Assembly: GCA_018005585.1 (NCBI GenBank)
Contig: JAGMZX010000022.1
Span: 1-45,613 of the forward strand
Length of the DNA: 45,613 nt
Source: Candidatus Hydrogenedentota bacterium
GTDB lineage: Bacteria > Hydrogenedentota > Hydrogenedentia > Hydrogenedentales > JAGMZX01
Direction of reading: 5' to 3'
Under the pieces are notes generated by a model that worked only from the letters and a program-made list of their open reading frames with translations, had not been told where the DNA came from and searched no databases. A program made the position numbers and the translations under genes. Position 1 is the first letter of the stretch; every line of letters starts with the position of its first letter. This document shows, one piece after another, positions 41,683 to 45,613 of the stretch.

Positions 41683-43347
41683 TCACGTCTGAATGACGCC
41701 CGTATGGAAACGGACGCCGGGCCTTGGCCGCTTCACAAGGCCCAGGGTCGTGATCAGCACTTCGCGAGTCTTGTCGGGCGGTATGATCGCGTCCACCCAT
41801 CCGCGTGCGGCGGCGTAGCGGATATCGGTTTGCTCCTCGTAGTCATCATGCACCTGGCGGCGCAGCGCCTCGAGCTCACCCTTGTCTACCTCGATGCCCT
41901 GTTTGCGCGCTTCCTCTTCAAGCACTTTCTGGCGAATGGAGAAGATTACGCCGCTTGCCTGGGCCGCGCCCATGACGGCGTACTTTGCGTTCGGCCATGC
42001 AAATATGAAGCGCGGGTCATACGCCTTGCCGCACAACGCGTAGTTGCCCGCGCCGAAACTGCCTCCGACGACTACGGTGACCTTGGGCACGACGCTATTG
42101 CTCATGGCGTTAACGAGCTTCGCGCCGCTCCTGATGATTCCGGACTGCTCCGCCTGTTTGCCCACCATGAATCCAAGCACGTCCTGCAGGAACACCAGCG
42201 GCAGGCCGGTCTGGTTGCAGTCCAGAACAAAACGCGCCGCCTTGTCCGCGCTATCGGCGTAGATAACGCCGCCAATCTGCATGCCTTGCTGCGGCGCCTG
42301 GCATTGCAGCCGCTGATTGGCGACGATGCCCACTGCCTGGCCGCCGATGCGCGCAAAGGCCGTGATAAGCGTCTTGCCGAACTCGGGTTTGTACTCGACG
42401 AACGAATCCCGGTCGATGATCGTCTCAATGAGCCGGTGCGCGTCGTACGCCTTTCTGCCGTCCACGTCTACCAGCTCATACACTTCCTCGGGGTTTCGCT
42501 CAGGCGGGATGCTAAAGGCCCCCTCGTGCGGCCAGGTCCAGGATTCCGCGGGCAGCAGCGCGATTAGTTCGCGGATGCGCGCCAGGCACGCAGGGTCGTC
42601 CGGTTCGCGGAAATCGACGGTGCCGCTGATCTCGGCGTGCATGCGCGCGCCGCCGAGATCCTCCGGGGCCGTGTCCTGGCCGATGGCCGCCTTCACCAGT
42701 GCCGGTCCCGCGAGGTATAGCCCGCTGCCGTCCGTCATGAGCGTCCTATCGCAGAGTACGGGCAGATACGCGCCGCCCGCGATGCAGTTGCCCATAATCG
42801 CCGCATACTGGGGGATGCCGGCCGCCGAAAACACGGCGTTGTTCCGGAAGATGCGCCCGAAATCGTCCTCGTCGGGAAAGATCTCGTCCTGCATCGGGAG
42901 GTACACGCCAGCGGAGTCGACGAGGTATATCACCGGCAGCGCATTCTCGAAGGCGATGCGCTGTGCGCGCAACAGTTTCTTGCATGTCATGGGGAAAAAC
43001 GCGCCGGCCTTCACCGTTGCGTCATTGGCGATGATCATGCAGGGGCGGTTGTGGACCAGGCCGATCCCCGCGACGCAGCCCGCGGCGGGCGTGTCCCCGA
43101 CCTCCGGGTACAGCCTGTAACCGGCCCAGAGCCCGAGTTCGAGGAAGAATTCGTCGTCGTCAAGCAATCGGGCAAGGCGCTCGCGCACGAACAGGCGGCC
43201 CAGCTTGTGCTGCCGTTCCAGGCCCTTCGCGCCGCCGCCCTGCTGCAGCGCGTGTTCTTGCTCCAGGAAGGACTCGGCGAGCGACCGCAGGTTGTGCCGT
43301 CTTGTCTGCGATGGTTCGTTTGCCTTCGCCACGCCGCGCACCGCCAT
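41683..43347 (-). CDS. Acyl-CoA carboxylase, carboxyltransferase (beta) subunit
   Basis: This 554-residue carboxyltransferase moves carboxyl from carboxybiotin to an acyl-CoA. GKLGRLFVRERLARLLDD-like N-terminal sequence, PVIYLVDSAGVYLPMQDEIFP, MGNCIAGGAYLPVLCD and SFGAGNYALCGKAYDPRFIF place it with methylcrotonyl-CoA and geranyl-CoA carboxylase beta chains rather than propionyl-CoA carboxylase. ATG 43347 follows GGGGTG; a GTG at 43356 overlapping the upstream dehydrogenase is also possible. The biotin carboxylase/biotin carrier (alpha) partner is not in the window and must be encoded elsewhere if this enzyme is active. Confidence 0.9.
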   Translation of the reverse strand: MAVRGVAKANEPSQTRRHNLRSLAESFLEQEHALQQGGGAKGLERQHKLGRLFVRERLARLLDDDEFFLELGLWAGYRLYPEVGDTPAAGCVAGIGLVHNRPCMIIANDATVKAGAFFPMTCKKLLRAQRIAFENALPVIYLVDSAGVYLPMQDEIFPDEDDFGRIFRNNAVFSAAGIPQYAAIMGNCIAGGAYLPVLCDRTLMTDGSGLYLAGPALVKAAIGQDTAPEDLGGARMHAEISGTVDFREPDDPACLARIRELIALLPAESWTWPHEGAFSIPPERNPEEVYELVDVDGRKAYDAHRLIETIIDRDSFVEYKPEFGKTLITAFARIGGQAVGIVANQRLQCQAPQQGMQIGGVIYADSADKAARFVLDCNQTGLPLVFLQDVLGFMVGKQAEQSGIIRSGAKLVNAMSNSVVPKVTVVVGGSFGAGNYALCGKAYDPRFIFAWPNAKYAVMGAAQASGVIFSIRQKVLEEEARKQGIEVDKGELEALRRQVHDDYEEQTDIRYAAARGWVDAIIPPDKTREVLITTLGLVKRPRPGVRFHTGVIQT

Positions 43348-43349
43348 GC

Positions 43350-45101
43350 TCAGCACCCCGTGAGGCGCCGCGCCACGTTGCGGACGGCATCGTCATGGTT
43401 GCGCACAATGCCGCCCAAGGCCCGGTCAATCGTATCCAGGGCCAAGGTGCAGTACAACTTGCCGGTGGCGAGGTTCGTGGCTGCGTGTTCGTCCCGGGCC
43501 GATTCGCTGTCGAGGCGCCCAAGCACCGCGGTCATGCCGTAGAGCGCCATGGCGGCATCCGCAATGCGGTTCAATTCCAATTGAGCATCCAGGATTGTTT
43601 CCCGGTAGTGGACAATCAAGCGTTGCACGGCCAGGCCGAATCTGCGCACGCGTTCGCCCAGTTGCCGCGCCTCTTCCCGCAGTTCCGGTTTACGTACGGG
43701 CACGGACGGCGTCACGAGCAGCTTGCGGGCGCTGTCCTTGCCGATCCCGAAGATCTTGCCGATGAGCATGCGCGGCTTGCCAAGCGTGTCCGCAACGTCC
43801 TTGAACTGCATGCCGATATCGCGCATCCCGACGAGGCCGATAAACGCGCGCAGCACGTCGTTCGAGCCCTCGCCGATCGAGTTTAATCGCGCGTCGCGCA
43901 TCATGCGCTCGAACGGCTCATCCGTGAAAAAGGAGCGGCCCCCGAACAGCTGCATGGTGTCGTAGAGGATGTCCCACTGCTTCTCGCTGGCGAAGACCTT
44001 GAGCATCGCCGTCTCGAGCATGTAATCCTCTTCGCCGCGGTCCACCAGTCCGGCCGTGAGTTGCGTCATCGCGTCCATCGCATAGGCATATGCGGCCATA
44101 CGCGCGATCTTCTCTTTAACCAAGTCGAAATGGGCGATGGATTGCTTGAATTGGACGCGCTTCTGGACATGATCGATGGCGCGCTCGACACAGTATTTCG
44201 CCGTGCCCGAACAGGTTGCCCCGAAGGTCGTGCGCCCGAAATCCAGCGCGTGCAGGGCAATGTGCAGACCCCGGCCCAGTTCGCCGAGAACGTTCGCCGC
44301 GGGCACTTCCATGTCTTTGAATGCCAGTTTTGCCGTGCGCGTGCCGCGCATGCCCACCTTTTCCAGGGCAGGCGCGGTCACCTTGAACCCCGGCATGTCC
44401 GGCGTGACCAGGAATGCCGTAATCTTGTCTTCGCCTTTGATTTCCGTTCGCGCCATGACCGTAAGCACGTCCGCGATGGAACCATTGGTGATCCACTGTT
44501 TTGTGCCGTTGATTACCCAGGCGTTTTTCTCAGGGTGGAAGACGGCGCGGGTCTGAACGTTCGCGGCGTCCGAGCCTGCGTGCATCTCGGTCAGCGCGAA
44601 CGCGGCCAGGGCCTCCCCGCGCGCAAGCCGCGGCAACCAGGTGTCTTTCTGTTCTTCCGTGCCGTAGAGGAGCAGCGCCTTCATGCCGATGCTCTGGTGC
44701 GCATTGATGAAGAGCGCCGTGGACCCGCACCGGCGGGCCACCTGTTCGACCGCTCTGCAATATTGAGTTTGCGAGAAGCCCAGCCCGCCATACCGTTGAT
44801 CGATGGTGCAACTGAGGAGACCGGTATCCGCGAAACCACGGATCAGGTCCCGGGGAATGTCCGCGTTCCGGTCTATGGCGTCCGGATCGAGATGCGCGTC
44901 CATAAAGGCGTTCAACCGCTGAATGAACGTCTCGCTCTCACGCGTCTCGGCTTCTGACGGCTGCGGAAAAGGAAACACGCGGCCCGCATCGAACAGCCCG
45001 GCATACAAACCCTTGGCGAAGCTGGGCAGGCGCTCGCCGGAAAACAGCAGTTCCTCGGCGAGCTTGAGCTGTTCTTCCTTTACCGCCTGATCCATTGGCA
45101 T
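43350..45101 (-). CDS. Acyl-CoA dehydrogenase, VLCAD/ACAD9-like
   Basis: The 583-residue flavoenzyme introduces the alpha-beta double bond into acyl-CoA and passes electrons to ETF. The core (about 60-420) has [34 protein letters not shown] and the catalytic Glu in [18 protein letters not shown]-terminal extension of about 150 helical residues, as in very-long-chain ACADs and ACAD9, suggests membrane association. GGAAGGAAG precedes the ATG at 45101; the further open frame is not used. It is the first gene of the leftward acyl-CoA operon and overlaps or abuts the carboxyltransferase start. The chain specificity is not certain given its branched-acid neighbours. Confidence 0.92.
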   Translation of the reverse strand: MPMDQAVKEEQLKLAEELLFSGERLPSFAKGLYAGLFDAGRVFPFPQPSEAETRESETFIQRLNAFMDAHLDPDAIDRNADIPRDLIRGFADTGLLSCTIDQRYGGLGFSQTQYCRAVEQVARRCGSTALFINAHQSIGMKALLLYGTEEQKDTWLPRLARGEALAAFALTEMHAGSDAANVQTRAVFHPEKNAWVINGTKQWITNGSIADVLTVMARTEIKGEDKITAFLVTPDMPGFKVTAPALEKVGMRGTRTAKLAFKDMEVPAANVLGELGRGLHIALHALDFGRTTFGATCSGTAKYCVERAIDHVQKRVQFKQSIAHFDLVKEKIARMAAYAYAMDAMTQLTAGLVDRGEEDYMLETAMLKVFASEKQWDILYDTMQLFGGRSFFTDEPFERMMRDARLNSIGEGSNDVLRAFIGLVGMRDIGMQFKDVADTLGKPRMLIGKIFGIGKDSARKLLVTPSVPVRKPELREEARQLGERVRRFGLAVQRLIVHYRETILDAQLELNRIADAAMALYGMTAVLGRLDSESARDEHAATNLATGKLYCTLALDTIDRALGGIVRNHDDAVRNVARRLTGC

Positions 45102-45281
45102 GACGCTTCCTTCCAGCTCATCGCAGGGACTATTGGGACACATGCAGGGTATAATGAAAAACCGCACCCCTGCGGCGCTTATTCCTTTCGCGGCCGGGCG
45201 GGCTGCCTGCCGGGACAGTGGCCATGCGGGACACGCGGGAAGAAGATCGGTGCGCACTGCCGCACCGGAGAGGAGGCCGAC

Positions 45282-45613
45282 ATGTCAATCAGACTGGGCA
45301 AAGCGGTTGTGGAAGTGGTTGAGGGCGATATCACCGGGGAAGAGGTGGACGCCATCGTCAATGCGGCGAATAGCAGCTTGTTGGGGGGCGGAGGCGTGGA
45401 CGGGGCTATCCATCGCGCTGGGGGGCCGGCCATTCTGGCGGAATGCCGAAAGCTGGGGGGGTGCGCCACCGGCGACGCCAAGATCACGAGCGCGGGGCGC
45501 ATGCCCGCGAAATACGTGATTCACACGGTCGGGCCGGTCTATCGCGATGGTCAGCACCGGGAACCCGAACTGCTCGCCAGCTGTTACCGGCGCAGTCTCG
45601 AGGTAGCGGCCGA
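45282..45613 (+). CDS. Macrodomain protein (ADP-ribose hydrolase-like), 3' end cut by the window
   Basis: The first 110 codons encode a macrodomain of the MacroD/YmdB type: [20 protein letters not shown], then [41 protein letters not shown]. The NAAN and [10 protein letters not shown] motifs form the ADP-ribose pocket; relatives remove mono-ADP-ribose from proteins or hydrolyse O-acetyl-ADP-ribose. AGGAGG five bases before the ATG is a strong ribosome site. A TATAAT sequence at 45150-45155 lies upstream but without a well-placed -35 box. The gene diverges from the acyl-CoA operon and runs off the window in frame. Confidence 0.92.
   Translation, partial: MSIRLGKAVVEVVEGDITGEEVDAIVNAANSSLLGGGGVDGAIHRAGGPAILAECRKLGGCATGDAKITSAGRMPAKYVIHTVGPVYRDGQHREPELLASCYRRSLEVAA

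Noticed and set aside
45150-45155. A perfect TATAAT as promoter of the macrodomain gene
   Set aside because: The nearest TTG-like box is only 11 bases away, so I did not call it as a promoter; it remains possible with a divergent -35.
45160-45180. Leftward hairpin CCGCA/TGCGG followed by T5
   Set aside because: The stem is only five pairs and no leftward gene ends upstream of it, so a terminator has no clear purpose there.
45100-45519. A 139-codon rightward frame
   Set aside because: It overlaps the macrodomain gene in another frame; the macrodomain frame has the ribosome site and clear motifs.
1-45613. CRISPR arrays, tRNA/rRNA genes, insertion sequences, prophage
   Set aside because: No regularly spaced direct repeats, cloverleaf-like stretches, transposase, integrase or structural phage genes were seen.

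Overview
The window looks like chromosomal DNA of an uncultured, high-GC Gram-negative bacterium. An alginate-export-type outer membrane barrel and a lipoprotein with a lipobox imply an outer membrane. The mix of sulfatase-like enzymes, a DUF1080 lipoprotein, Gfo/Idh/MocA and TIM-barrel sugar enzymes, dockerin-like and Calx-beta tails, and a decayed protein ending in an HSAD...ELLRV...YNxGGYH module reminds me of Candidatus Hydrogenedentota or the PVC-type bacteria. That placement is recalled from family knowledge and is unproven, because there is no rRNA, tRNA or other strong phylogenetic marker here. I saw no CRISPR array, insertion sequence or phage gene.

Layout. 1-2.4 kb (-): a membrane-anchored TPR-serine/threonine kinase. 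2.7-9.1 kb (+): metallophosphoesterase, hisB-hisH, a tandem universal stress protein, an HDOD protein, a small coiled-coil-like protein and two GT4 glycosyltransferases, many joined by 4-base start/stop overlaps. 9.1-16.5 kb: single genes in alternating orientation (FAD oxidoreductase, fused CoA-transferase, DUF1080 lipoprotein, CoA-disulfide-reductase-rhodanese fusion, aldo/keto reductase). 16.6-17.5 kb: remains of a secreted beta-helix protein with readable lesions, then a REP-like inverted repeat. 17.6-23.5 kb (+): a DUF2851 protein and two tandem paralogous secreted serine proteases. 23.5-30.9 kb (-): an operon of Gfo/Idh/MocA dehydrogenase, TIM-barrel isomerase, a sulfatase-like enzyme and a 1372-residue fusion of a GT-C membrane glycosyltransferase with a sulfatase-like domain. 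31.2-32.8 kb (+): outer membrane barrel with a clear intrinsic terminator. 32.9-35.8 kb (-): a ClpA-like double AAA+ ATPase overlapping an FHA-transmembrane protein. 36-37.5 kb: a small protein with an internal duplication, a gene-poor stretch and a PlsC-like acyltransferase. 37.6-45.1 kb (-): a beta-propeller glycosidase-like gene and an acyl-CoA catabolic operon (acyl-CoA dehydrogenase, carboxyltransferase, split AtuA, enoyl-CoA hydratase) interrupted by a PIN-domain remnant. 45.28 kb to the edge (+): a macrodomain protein cut by the window.

How the genes fit together. The 23-31 kb block reads as an envelope or extracellular glycan unit: import through a barrel, oxidation/isomerisation of a sugar, and two alkaline-phosphatase-superfamily enzymes that both carry Thr where sulfatases carry the formylglycine Cys. 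The 38-45 kb operon resembles leucine/isovalerate (liu) or acyclic-terpene (atu) degradation but has no biotin carboxylase subunit in view. The most novel-looking items are the GT-C/TPR/beta-sandwich/sulfatase-like fusion, the ClpA-like plus FHA pair, the paralogous proteases with exchanged C-terminal modules, and the decayed beta-helix gene.
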